From a virus: a DNA stretch of 37,063 nt. Positions 7,436-16,326 of this stretch are shown here, in pieces. Made by a program: the position numbers and the translations under genes. Positions within the stretch are counted from its first letter, which is position 1; the number at the start of each line of letters is the position of its first letter. The stretch covers positions 1 to 37,063 of IMG/VR virus record IMGVR_UViG_3300023176_003816; one strand, written 5' to 3'. The notes under the pieces were generated by a model, which ran no database searches, was not told where the DNA came from, and worked only from the letters and a program-made list of their open reading frames with translations.

Positions 7436-9364
7436 TTAGTCCAGGCGATATTCACCTGTTCCATTCCATCTACCAGCATTTGGAGTAACCTGAAGGTCAT
7501 TCCAGTCACTATCAGCACCAGCACCACGTCTATCATCAAGTTGCAGTGTGTTACCACTGATTCTTAGTCCAATAGATCCTGGACCACTACCAGATACACT
7601 GGACAATTTGTAAATTGTTCCAGGAGCAATTTCAGCAGTTAATGTACCACCATTAGGTCCAAATGAAAGGCTGCTTGGTCCTTCACCCTGAGACAATGTG
7701 TAAGTGACTCTGTTAGCATCACCTGCTTCTCTGGAAATGCTGAATGTAACTGTTTGTGTTGCTGGTTTCAGTGAGAATGTAATGTAAGAATCTGTACTAC
7801 TATTTCCACCCTGAGTGGACTTTCTTATGGTAGCAGTTCCATTGGTATAACCACTTCCACCACCTCCACCACCACCATTTCTACCACCTTCACCACCTGT
7901 TGCACCATTACCACCATTACCACCATTATTAACACCAACACCACGTGTAGTGGTTACAGTATAACCAGGTTTAAATCCTCTGATGACTGATGCACTTTCT
8001 GTTGCCTCTGTGCCATCATTATATCTAAACTTAATATTTCCTGAACTGTTATTGCTACAAGCAGAAACTCCCTGATCGATCCAATGTCTTCCTCTGGAGC
8101 AGGTAATAGTTCTACCACCAGCAGAACCAGAAGCAATAGAATCCCCAGAATACAAGTTGACACTTGATGCACTAATAATTGATCCCCAAACACCAGCAAG
8201 TGTTAAATTACTTGGAACTACAGCACCAGAACCTTGAATTGTAGCACCTCCATTGGCACCATTACCATTAGCTCCACCACCTGCGCCACCATCTCCATCT
8301 CTTCCAGCATCACCACCCTGTCCTGTAACAAGAATAAGAGTGGAACCTTCATAAACAAAAACAGCAGAGTTGTTTGATATGCCAATAATAGTATACTCAG
8401 TGTCCTCTTTTATTCTCAAATCAACTTCAGTGAATCCACCATTACCACCTGTTCTACTTCCATTGTTGCCACCTTTTGCAGCATAGATTTGCATTCTTGC
8501 ATCAAAGGATGTTTCTGGACTATGGAATGTGATGACACTATAATCACCACCAAAAGTATTTCTATTTACAGTATATGTTTCTGTACTGTCAAGATTAACC
8601 TCAGCAGTTTTATACCTGTTATTAACAACATCAAATCCTTCAAAGTTAAGAACATTTCTAGCTGCAACACCAGTAAAATCTACTGTGTTTGATGTAGCAG
8701 AAATAGTAGTTCCATCTATAACAATTGATGCTGTGAGAGCAATGTCATCAGTTCCAGTTCCCTCTCTTTCTATAGTCAGTGTCTCTGTTCTTGACCCACC
8801 AATGAAAGGACTGGATCTATCAGAAAGTGCTGTACCATTCTTAGTCCACTGGAATGACAGAGCACCAAAACTTGTATCACTAATAGTTGTATCAGCAGTA
8901 AACACTGCTTGACCACCTTCACCAACAGTATCATCAGATGGTTGTGTACTGAATGTAATTGTTGGATAGACCGTCAGAATTCCTACATTAGAATCTAAAG
9001 GTTCATTTCTGGCATTACCAGTATCAACTGAAGGAACATAATCTGCCTTTAGATAGAATCCTCTTCCATTGTCTCCTGGAGACGAAATATTACTAACTGT
9101 AAGTGTTGTAGTTGCTGTTCCACTTAGATTAGTTCCATCAGACAGAGCACCATTTTGATCATACCATTGATACGAGATAGAACCACTGTTTTCTGGAGAT
9201 GAATTTCCTGGAAAACTTACTGTTGCAATTCCCACAAAGGTAGCAGTTCCAGAGGCACTCCTATAAAGTCCCTCTGGTTGCGTTGTAAATGATAAGATAG
9301 GACCATTCAAATCTAATGTTGTTGGAATGTGCCTATAAACTTGGTGTATTGCTATTGGGCTCAT
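7436..9364 (-). CDS. Ig-like and Gly-rich adhesin-type virion protein
   Basis: A 642-aa protein with three visible parts. Residues about 20-135 and 135-230 are two Ig-like domains with the SYQWYDQNGALSDGTNLSG and SFQWTKNGTALSD signatures and TTTLTVSN / TETLTIER strands. The middle is a beta region interrupted by very Gly-rich loops (GGDAGRDGDGGAGGG, then a GGNGGNG run ending GGGGGGGSGY). The C-terminal 100 residues form a further beta domain (DDRRGAGADSDWNDLQV). The Gly-rich loops recall the polyglycine sandwich of T4-type gp38 adhesins; that is an analogy, not a homology claim. Its ATG overlaps the stop of the 1950-aa gene (ATGA). Confidence 0.75.
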   Translation of the reverse strand: MSPIAIHQVYRHIPTTLDLNGPILSFTTQPEGLYRSASGTATFVGIATVSFPGNSSPENSGSISYQWYDQNGALSDGTNLSGTATTTLTVSNISSPGDNGRGFYLKADYVPSVDTGNARNEPLDSNVGILTVYPTITFSTQPSDDTVGEGGQAVFTADTTISDTSFGALSFQWTKNGTALSDRSSPFIGGSRTETLTIEREGTGTDDIALTASIVIDGTTISATSNTVDFTGVAARNVLNFEGFDVVNNRYKTAEVNLDSTETYTVNRNTFGGDYSVITFHSPETSFDARMQIYAAKGGNNGSRTGGNGGFTEVDLRIKEDTEYTIIGISNNSAVFVYEGSTLILVTGQGGDAGRDGDGGAGGGANGNGANGGATIQGSGAVVPSNLTLAGVWGSIISASSVNLYSGDSIASGSAGGRTITCSRGRHWIDQGVSACSNNSSGNIKFRYNDGTEATESASVIRGFKPGYTVTTTRGVGVNNGGNGGNGATGGEGGRNGGGGGGGSGYTNGTATIRKSTQGGNSSTDSYITFSLKPATQTVTFSISREAGDANRVTYTLSQGEGPSSLSFGPNGGTLTAEIAPGTIYKLSSVSGSGPGSIGLRISGNTLQLDDRRGAGADSDWNDLQVTPNAGRWNGTGEYRLD

Positions 9365-12300
9365 GAGAAGTTCTGTCCTCCTGTTACACCATAGAGTGTA
9401 GATCCACCATCAAAAGTCATAAAGGAATAGATATCTGTCTTACTTGCTGTTGCAGTAACAACAGGAACCACTCCACCTGGCCAACGAACTGGGATGGTTG
9501 CCCCTCCAGCTGTCTTAAATGTATCTATACCAACTTGGTGACCTGTAGTATCTTGTGTAATCTTGATGGTAAATGCTGTAGCAGCATCAGCAGGAACATT
9601 AATCAGAGTGAATTCATTAACTTGTGCTGAAACTGTCAGTTCAAATGTTTGTGCCTTTGCAAGATCAACACTAACAACATTAGAAGAAATGCTAAGATCA
9701 GAAGCAATTTCATAGTATGACTTCAATCTTGCAGTTCCTTCAACATCCAGAGTTGCTCTTGGTGAGGATGTACCAATACCAACACCTGATGTAGCAGAGA
9801 GAATTGTACCTGCTGTACCAACTCTCAGTGTGGTTGAAGTAACAACTCCTGCTGTAATTCTACCACTGCTGCTATCATTGAGATTGAATCCACTGGCAGT
9901 GATAATTCCAGAAACATTGGCAGTAGAAAGTTTAACAGTTCCTTGGAACTGCGATTCATTTCTTACCATCAAAGCAGTTCCACCAGCACCAATCAATCCA
10001 AGATCCAAGTTGTAGTTGCTATCTGGTGTAGTGCTTCCAATGCCAACATTCAGATTATCAATAGTGTAGATGCCAGTTCCAAGACCAACACCAACACCTG
10101 CCCACAAACTATCATTTTGAAGGTTGACCAGTGCTGAACCATCTCCAACAAAAGCATTTGCTCTAACTGTTCCATCAACTCTCAGTTTATCACCATTAGC
10201 AGTGGTTCCAATTCCAACACCAGAAGATTCAACAGTAAATTGTGAACTTCCTGCACCTACCTTAAAGGTTGCTGTTCCTGGAGTTGTGGTTCCAATTCCG
10301 ACTTTATCAAAGATGAATACCTTAGAATCAGCATCCAAACTAATACCACCAAATGGATACCACCCTTTGTCTGTGGTATAAGTCCAACCAACAGTTCCTG
10401 CTTTAACTGGATTTGCATTAAATACTACATCTCCAGGATTACCTGCTGATGTGGGTGTAGAAATTCCAACAGTGTAGTTTCTGGAAACTGTTGCATCACC
10501 TTGAAGGAATACTGAGTTAGCTTCAATACCCTTACTGGAAGTGGATGTTAGTTTTTCATTGAATACAACAGGTCCATTGAATGATGAGAGAATGTCATTA
10601 TTCTGTCCACCATCAACATTGATTGATCTTGAAATATTTGCCTCAAGAGGACTGATGACATCAAAACCATCTGAACCTAATACATCTGGAGAGAAGATGT
10701 CTTCACCAGTGATTGATTGTACTGGTGCATTATAGAGTTCCTCTTTTCCAGTGTTGGATGATATTCTCTTATTGCCAATATAGAAGTCACCTTTGTCATT
10801 CATTCCAGTGTAGACCGTGATGCCTCCATTGGATACAACTGACTGCGATGTCAACTGCTCTGCCAGTGTAAGTTCTCTGGTTTGCTTATCAGGGAAAGCA
10901 GTTGAATAGTTACCAGGACCAAATCCAACATATTCAAATGTATGACCAGATGCTCTTGAAATAGAATTTCTTCTGAATTCAACTGGTCTTACTGCAATTT
11001 TCTTAACAACACTGGCATCAACATGAGTTGCAGCATTTGTTCCAAAGATACCTCTAAAGACCTTAACAGGATTTCCTGTTACAGTGGTCTTAATTCTCAC
11101 AATTTCATCATCAATTTTGAGGTAATCACCAATCTCAAAATTAAAGTTGCTTACATTTTCAATAGAAATTTCATCAATTGTAGTGCTGGTGACTGGTGAT
11201 GAAAGCACCGTGCTAATACCAGCATAGATGTCTGCACTTCTTCCACCAAAGTCCTCATCAAGAGATCCAATATTTCCACCTCTTGCAGAGAGTCCAGTAT
11301 AGTAACCTCTCAGAGTTCCACTTACTGTTGGAATATTGGTAGTGATACCAATATTGACTGTGAAAGTTGTCAGACCAACATTTTGTGCTACAACAAACTC
11401 ATTATTATAGAAGTCATTTGATGCTCCACCAATCCTGATGCTGTTATTGCTTCTCAGTCCATGATTTTGAACAGTTTTGACAGTTGCAATTCCAGTGACA
11501 TTATTATACTCAATTGAAGTGATGTCCAGTTTTGGACCTGTTGTACGAAGAGTAGCGAACTGAGTAACAGTTACACCAACACCAATTGTAGATTTATTAT
11601 AGACAGGTGATACTGATTCTACCTCAATCTGTTTGGTTGTGGAGATTCCAGTAATTCTATAGAGTTGATTATAGTCATCATAGGAAGCAGAACTTACACC
11701 AACAAGAGCAATTGTATCTCCAACATTACTATAGATGTTAGAAACAGTTACTGTTCCTTGTGAGAATCCAGTGGTTGTTGCTGTTCCAGTAACATTAAGG
11801 ACTTGTCCAACAGCATAGTTGGAACCACCACTCATAATTTTTACTGCTGTAATTTCACCAGATGCATTGACTGTGACTCTGGCATTAGCATTAATACCAG
11901 TAGCAGAACCTGTCAAAGTAGCATTGTAAAGGTTTTCAGTTCCACCAGTTCCATTGCCATATCCTGAACCAGCATCAGTAATTGTGACAGCAGTGATACC
12001 ATTCAAACTATGGTCACGATCAGTGAAGATGGTATGAGCAGTTCCTGCTGTGCTGGAAATAATATCAGTAATACCAATGCCAAGTCCACCATCTTGGAAT
12101 GACTTCTCTAATGACTCTCTTGTAATGCTGTGCTTTGGTTCAGCAATTACTACCTCACCAACTCTGTTTGGAAGAGCATAAGAAGAGGAGGATTTTGGAT
12201 TTGATTCTGGATTATCTCTATCCAATTGTGGATAAAGATTTCTTACTGGTTGTGAGAAATTGTGTTTTGTGTTGTTGAAAGGAGCAACTGCTGGTTTGTT

Positions 12301-15213
12301 GCTTGAATCTAAAACTGTGATGTAATAGATTCCATCTTGCTCTCCAGTTACATACTCTTTAACTTGCTGAATGTTATAAGCATAGTAGTTATTATTAAAT
12401 GTCTTGCGCTTATAAGTTGGTAAACTTGTTGTTCTTTGTGAAGTGTCATTTGTGAATGAACCTGGATTGCTGCTTACACCATCAACAAAGAACTGTCTTG
12501 CACTGGAAATTCCAGTAACCTTAAAGGTTCCATTGAAACCAGAGTTTGCTGTACCTACAGGGAAGTTGGCACTTGTGACATTGGATATTTGAACACTGGA
12601 ACCAATTGAAAGGTTGTGAGGAATTTCTGTGGTATAGTATGCAGTTCCACCAGACCAATCTGCATTTGAAATGAAACTAAAGTTTCTCATCTCAGTCACA
12701 TTAGACATTGTGACTGTAGTTGGACTAAACTGAAGTGCAACTTCAGTATCTGATGCTCCAGTTACATCACCAGATTCTTGAATGACAAAGTTTTCCAGTG
12801 GAGCTCTGGATGAAGTAATACCACTACCAGAAGGAATTACATATCTAAACTTGTAAACTCTGTCATCAGATGCTCTGGTATCAGGTGTTCTTGAAATGTA
12901 AGTTCTGGAAGTAGCATCTCCCAATGATGCTGTTCCAAGATCTACAATAGTAGGATAGATTGTATTATCTGTTGCTGCTGTTCCAACAGTAACATACCAC
13001 TGATTTACATCAGTATCATACTGAATTGGGTGTCCAATGTCACCAGCAATCTTATCACTTACTCTACTCTCAACAGTCAAATTACCACCAAGATTGTTGA
13101 TGGTCAGATTACTTCCAGTTTCTGCATCATTAGGAGTTTTTGCAACCTTGATTTGATCTGCATTGAGTCCAGTTGTGATTGCATAGTAAATTCTGTTCTG
13201 ATCCAGACCATCAGGGAGTCGACTGTTGTCACTGAAGAATCTGATGGTTTCACCATTGATGAAGTTATGATCTTCTTTAAGGGTCAGAGTTGAGCCACTG
13301 ATGCTGTTTCCTGTGGATACATTTCTACCAACTTCAGCAACTTTAATTGAAGTTACTTGATTACTACCCTCCTCTGTGTTGGGCATAATCACTCTTGCAT
13401 GGTAGGTGGTTGGAACACCCTCTTGCGTAATCAGAAGATTCAGTTTCTCATCTGACTTTGCACCAATTCTATAACCCTGAAGTATAGAATCTGGTTTTGA
13501 TTCTTGATTAGTTTGATTGTACAAATACAATCTACTTGTTGAACCAACACCAACAGTTCTTGATACATCAATAGCATCATACTCTAAAGTAACTGTTACT
13601 GGATCAACTATTTTTGGAGGAATAACATTAGTAATATAACCAACATCATCCTTGGAAAATGCCTCATCTCTGAATCCATCAGATTTGAATGCATTTTGAC
13701 CAAAGTTAGAGTTAGAGTTTGTTACAGAGAAATCACCACCAGATTCTGTGACAAACTGGTGTGAATATCCAATGGCAAAAATAGAAACAAGTTGAATGAA
13801 GGAATTATTAGATGCTTTAATATGGAAGTTCTCATAAGCAGGTTTATATTTTGCATTAGGATCACTTTGAAGATTATCTACTGTGGTGCTGTCATCATAA
13901 GCACCTGTTGTAGAATTGTATCTTACAAAAGCATTATCATCTGTCTGTAAACTGACACCAGTAAACTGAGCAACAACCATTGACTTGAATCCACTGGCTT
14001 TGGATCCATCAGCGTGCATACCACACATACCATAAACAGATCTCATTGAGACGTTGAATACGTATGGAGATGCTGAACCAACAGTATCAATAACAAGAGA
14101 TGCTACACCACCTGTTGGTGAAGGAAGTGCTGTAACTGGTGCAGTTGGAACTTCATACTTGAATTTAGTGGTCTTACCATCAGAATCTTGTGTTACAACT
14201 TCTGTAACGAAGTAGATTCCGTCGTATCCTGGAGAAGGAATGCCATCAATCAGAACTCTGGTATCAACATCCAAACCAGAGAGTCCTTCTGTCAGATCTA
14301 CTGTGATAGTTGTTCCAGTGACTACACCATCACCAGCTTTGATACTGGTAATACCAACTTCACCAGCAGTGGGACCAACAATTCTGTATTCATCAATCTT
14401 TGGTTGAATATCTACACCAGCACTTGGGTAATTTGGTGTAATTTCACGTCCAGAATCAGGTCCATAAACAAGACCAACTTTCTCATAGTACATATCCAGA
14501 TCAGTTCTGGATGTATAGAAAGATCCAATGAACTCATCTGCAATATTTGTTGCATTTGTACCATCTGCATACTCAAATGCAGTCAACTTATGGTGAGAGA
14601 AGTCAGGAGTAAAAGTATTTGCAGTATAATCTTTGTAGATGGGGGTGCTGGGATTAGCATCAAGGAGGGTAAATGACTGAAGATAGCAACCACCAGTCAA
14701 TCTGAAGATAGCACTTCTTTCAATATCATCATTCTCTGGGTTTGGGACATATTTTGGACGAACCTTACATTTACGAAGATCTTGACCTACAATAGATACA
14801 CCTCTTGGTACAATAACTCCACCATAGATACTATTCAGTTTATAAAGAATATTGTTTGAATTGTCTATATTGAAATTTGAAACAGAAGTGAAAGATTCAA
14901 AATCACTTGATGTTGTTCCATTTCTCAACCTAAAATTGCCAGATCCATCAGGAATCCATCCTGGTCTGTTGTCTATTAAGTGCTCTCCAGGAGCAAGCAT
15001 AATAGTTGTCTTCTCAAATCTATCATTGTCAATGCCAACCTGATAAGAAAATCTTGCTGCTTCAATCAGTGCCCTTTGAATAGTAATGAAAGGGCGTGCT
15101 GCAGAATTACCTTGGTTTGTTACGCTATCTGTAGCATCTAAACTGTTGGGGTCAACATAAATGATATTTCCTCTGACGTTCTTCAGGAAATTATCTAAGC
15201 GACTAAGAGGCAT
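9361..15213 (-). CDS. Giant fibre/appendage protein, 1950 aa
   Basis: This is the largest gene in the window. The N-terminus (LDNFLKNVRGNIIYVDPNSL, then RPFITIQRALIEAARFSYQ) is typical of right-handed beta-helix fibre proteins. Thousands of bases of Ser/Thr/Gly/Asn-rich beta sequence follow, and the last 450 residues hold at least four GIG[ST]T repeat units (KVGIGTTTPGTATFKVG, VGIGTSSPRATLDVEG). The C-terminal 120 residues (SSNVVSVDLAKAQTFELTV, TIKITQDTTGHQVG) form a distinct cap-like domain. It probably forms a long virion-surface fibre. No protease or hydrolase motif was recognised. A CTAAATA box lies 30 nt upstream of the ATG at 15213. Confidence 0.75.
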   Translation of the reverse strand: MPLSRLDNFLKNVRGNIIYVDPNSLDATDSVTNQGNSAARPFITIQRALIEAARFSYQVGIDNDRFEKTTIMLAPGEHLIDNRPGWIPDGSGNFRLRNGTTSSDFESFTSVSNFNIDNSNNILYKLNSIYGGVIVPRGVSIVGQDLRKCKVRPKYVPNPENDDIERSAIFRLTGGCYLQSFTLLDANPSTPIYKDYTANTFTPDFSHHKLTAFEYADGTNATNIADEFIGSFYTSRTDLDMYYEKVGLVYGPDSGREITPNYPSAGVDIQPKIDEYRIVGPTAGEVGITSIKAGDGVVTGTTITVDLTEGLSGLDVDTRVLIDGIPSPGYDGIYFVTEVVTQDSDGKTTKFKYEVPTAPVTALPSPTGGVASLVIDTVGSASPYVFNVSMRSVYGMCGMHADGSKASGFKSMVVAQFTGVSLQTDDNAFVRYNSTTGAYDDSTTVDNLQSDPNAKYKPAYENFHIKASNNSFIQLVSIFAIGYSHQFVTESGGDFSVTNSNSNFGQNAFKSDGFRDEAFSKDDVGYITNVIPPKIVDPVTVTLEYDAIDVSRTVGVGSTSRLYLYNQTNQESKPDSILQGYRIGAKSDEKLNLLITQEGVPTTYHARVIMPNTEEGSNQVTSIKVAEVGRNVSTGNSISGSTLTLKEDHNFINGETIRFFSDNSRLPDGLDQNRIYYAITTGLNADQIKVAKTPNDAETGSNLTINNLGGNLTVESRVSDKIAGDIGHPIQYDTDVNQWYVTVGTAATDNTIYPTIVDLGTASLGDATSRTYISRTPDTRASDDRVYKFRYVIPSGSGITSSRAPLENFVIQESGDVTGASDTEVALQFSPTTVTMSNVTEMRNFSFISNADWSGGTAYYTTEIPHNLSIGSSVQISNVTSANFPVGTANSGFNGTFKVTGISSARQFFVDGVSSNPGSFTNDTSQRTTSLPTYKRKTFNNNYYAYNIQQVKEYVTGEQDGIYYITVLDSSNKPAVAPFNNTKHNFSQPVRNLYPQLDRDNPESNPKSSSSYALPNRVGEVVIAEPKHSITRESLEKSFQDGGLGIGITDIISSTAGTAHTIFTDRDHSLNGITAVTITDAGSGYGNGTGGTENLYNATLTGSATGINANARVTVNASGEITAVKIMSGGSNYAVGQVLNVTGTATTTGFSQGTVTVSNIYSNVGDTIALVGVSSASYDDYNQLYRITGISTTKQIEVESVSPVYNKSTIGVGVTVTQFATLRTTGPKLDITSIEYNNVTGIATVKTVQNHGLRSNNSIRIGGASNDFYNNEFVVAQNVGLTTFTVNIGITTNIPTVSGTLRGYYTGLSARGGNIGSLDEDFGGRSADIYAGISTVLSSPVTSTTIDEISIENVSNFNFEIGDYLKIDDEIVRIKTTVTGNPVKVFRGIFGTNAATHVDASVVKKIAVRPVEFRRNSISRASGHTFEYVGFGPGNYSTAFPDKQTRELTLAEQLTSQSVVSNGGITVYTGMNDKGDFYIGNKRISSNTGKEELYNAPVQSITGEDIFSPDVLGSDGFDVISPLEANISRSINVDGGQNNDILSSFNGPVVFNEKLTSTSSKGIEANSVFLQGDATVSRNYTVGISTPTSAGNPGDVVFNANPVKAGTVGWTYTTDKGWYPFGGISLDADSKVFIFDKVGIGTTTPGTATFKVGAGSSQFTVESSGVGIGTTANGDKLRVDGTVRANAFVGDGSALVNLQNDSLWAGVGVGLGTGIYTIDNLNVGIGSTTPDSNYNLDLGLIGAGGTALMVRNESQFQGTVKLSTANVSGIITASGFNLNDSSSGRITAGVVTSTTLRVGTAGTILSATSGVGIGTSSPRATLDVEGTARLKSYYEIASDLSISSNVVSVDLAKAQTFELTVSAQVNEFTLINVPADAATAFTIKITQDTTGHQVGIDTFKTAGGATIPVRWPGGVVPVVTATASKTDIYSFMTFDGGSTLYGVTGGQNFS

Positions 15214-15243
15214 CTTATTAGCACGTGAGATTCTACTTGCTAA

Positions 15244-15250
15244 TATTTAG
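15244..15250 (-). promoter_or_regulatory. Probable late promoter box (CTAAATA)
   Basis: GCTAAATATTAGC is found on the minus strand between the terminator at 15254-15278 and the 1950-aa gene, 30 nt before its ATG. It deviates from NATAAATA by one base but is placed just where a promoter for this gene is needed. Confidence 0.5.
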
Positions 15251-15253
15251 CAT

Positions 15254-15278
15254 ACAACAAAACCTCCCAGAGGAGGTT
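15254..15278 (-). terminator. Intrinsic terminator after the 65-aa gene
   Basis: On the minus strand AACCTCC-TCTG-GGAGGTT forms a 7-bp stem with a 4-nt loop, followed by TTTTGTTGT. It begins a few nucleotides after the TGA of the 65-aa gene. The T-tract is imperfect, so termination may be partial. Confidence 0.6.
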
Positions 15279-15284
15279 CTGAAG

Positions 15285-15482
15285 TCACACTTTTTGGGTC
15301 ACTGATGCGATTGTATCGCCATCACATTCTAACATATATTCTACAGTTTTGGCAACATCTTCCATTGCTAATTTTAGATCTTGTCTCTGCCCTGACTCCA
15401 TTCTACACACAGGTCGTCTATTGTCTACAAGAGTCCATCTCCAAAATCCCATTTCTTGACAATACCACAGATTTATTCTCAT
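15285..15482 (-). CDS. Hypothetical protein, 65 aa
   Basis: A 65-aa protein, MRINLWYCQEMGFWRWTLVD at the start, with aromatic residues in the first 20 positions and an amphipathic segment (DLKLAMEDVAKTVEYMLE) later. It is not recognised. It begins 1 nt after the stop of the 89-aa gene and ends at an intrinsic terminator, so the two form a small operon. Confidence 0.6.
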   Translation of the reverse strand: MRINLWYCQEMGFWRWTLVDNRRPVCRMESGQRQDLKLAMEDVAKTVEYMLECDGDTIASVTQKV

Positions 15483-15483
15483 C

Positions 15484-15753
15484 TTAGTCTACTGGCAACA
15501 TTTCAGGATTTTCAAGTTCTAATTCAAACAACATAGGATGACACTCTTCATCAATCAAATAGAATGATGAGTAGTACAAATCCTCTGGTTCAAATTCCCT
15601 TTCCCTATCTGCCAATTCTAAAATTTCCTGATCATACCAATAACTTTCAGGAACATCATCAAAAGTAAATGGGACTTGATTGATGAAATACATCTGGACT
15701 AATTGAGTCCTTCCATTGTACCAACAGTAGCAGGTATCAATTCTGTACTTCAT
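15484..15753 (-). CDS. Hypothetical acidic protein, 89 aa
   Basis: An 89-aa protein rich in Tyr, Glu and Asp (RIDTCYCWYNGRTQLVQMYF, then ESYWYDQEILELADRERE). No family is recognised and there is no membrane segment. It is preceded by an AATAAATA late box 23 nt from its ATG, which suggests late expression, and is followed directly by the 65-aa gene. Confidence 0.6.
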   Translation of the reverse strand: MKYRIDTCYCWYNGRTQLVQMYFINQVPFTFDDVPESYWYDQEILELADREREFEPEDLYYSSFYLIDEECHPMLFELELENPEMLPVD

Positions 15754-15776
15754 AGAACTGAATTCCTATTTTGGTT

Positions 15777-15784
15777 TATTTATT
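15777..15784 (-). promoter_or_regulatory. T4-type late promoter box (AATAAATA)
   Basis: AATAAATA on the minus strand lies 3 nt beyond the 3' end of the tRNA-Leu gene and 23 nt before the ATG at 15753. Confidence 0.65.
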
Positions 15785-15787
15785 GTA

Positions 15788-15872
15788 TAGGACGAGGGGG
15801 ACTTGAACCCCCACGGGACTAACTCCCAACAGATTTTAAGTCTGGTGCGTCTACCACTTCCGCCACCGTCCC
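15788..15872 (-). tRNA. tRNA-Leu (UAA anticodon)
   Basis: The 85-nt sequence folds as a class II tRNA. The acceptor stem GGGACGG pairs with TCGTCCT (two G-U pairs), with discriminator A. The D-arm sequence GGCGGAAGTGGTAGACGC is typical of tRNA-Leu. The anticodon arm CAGAC-TTAAAAT-CTG carries UAA, a long variable arm (TTGGGAGTTAGTCCCGT) follows, and the T-arm is GGGGGTTCAAGTCCCCC. The 3' CCA is not encoded. It reads UUA and UUG, UUA being a codon favoured by AT-rich phage genes. Its 5' part overlaps the 3' end of an upstream ORF. Confidence 0.95.
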
Positions 15873-16019
15873 ATCATAAATGCGAGGATGAAAGGCACAA
15901 TACTCATTGAATGTGATTTTCATCTCTTTCCAGGAGAGACCACAGTTTGCTGCTGCTTTGGGAACATTCCACTTTGCTGCAAACAGCATTTCCATTGATT
16001 TTCTGGTCTCTGGTCGCAT
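15819..16019 (-). CDS. Hypothetical helical protein overlapping tRNA-Leu
   Basis: The likely start is the ATG at 16019 (MRPETRKSMEMLFAAKWNVP). A longer form from a TTG at 16088 would overlap the preceding gene and lacks a ribosome site. The first 50 residues look helical and resemble a small HTH-type protein (KAAANCGLSWKEMKITFNEY). The frame stays open into the tRNA and stops inside its variable arm, so the final 17 residues (GTVAEVVDAPDLKSVGS) are tRNA sequence read as protein. No Shine-Dalgarno is evident. The N-terminal part is probably real; the functional C-terminus is uncertain. Confidence 0.5.
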   Translation of the reverse strand: MRPETRKSMEMLFAAKWNVPKAAANCGLSWKEMKITFNEYCAFHPRIYDGTVAEVVDAPDLKSVGS

Positions 16020-16077
16020 TTGAAAAAAGTAATAGGGTTGATTTTTTACTGGGAAATTTTTTGCCCCGATTTTGGAA

Positions 16078-16275
16078 TCAAAGGTCAATTTTGGTTAGGG
16101 GGTCAACATAGGCAACATCCTCTGGGTCAACTAAGTTACGAACCACCTCTAACACATTCATAAACTGCTCAACACTGTCACAATCCACAACCTTCTCTTC
16201 CCCTGCACTGGACAAAAGCAAGAAGGATTTGGATAGAGGATTAACTACCACCCTTGTTAGATATTCATCTTCCAA
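16078..16275 (-). CDS. Conserved small phage protein, 65 aa, TTG start
   Basis: A 65-aa acidic protein (MEDEYLTRVVVNPLSKSFLL, then DCDSVEQFMNVLEVVRNLVD). The start is TTG at 16275: AGGAG lies 6 nt upstream of it and there is no in-frame ATG nearby. It resembles short hypothetical proteins I associate with cyanomyoviruses, but no function is known to me. It lies downstream of the structural gene at 23-kb scale neighbours only by position and upstream of the tRNA-linked small gene. Confidence 0.6.
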   Translation of the reverse strand: MEDEYLTRVVVNPLSKSFLLLSSAGEEKVVDCDSVEQFMNVLEVVRNLVDPEDVAYVDPLTKIDL

Positions 16276-16326
16276 TTGTGTCTCCTGATTGGTACTTATC
16301 CAGTATAGGGTGCTCAGGGGGTGGTG

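Noticed and set aside
16020-16088. TTG-initiated extension of the tRNA-overlapping gene
   Set aside because: No ribosome site precedes the TTG and it overlaps the previous gene; the ATG at 16019 was preferred.
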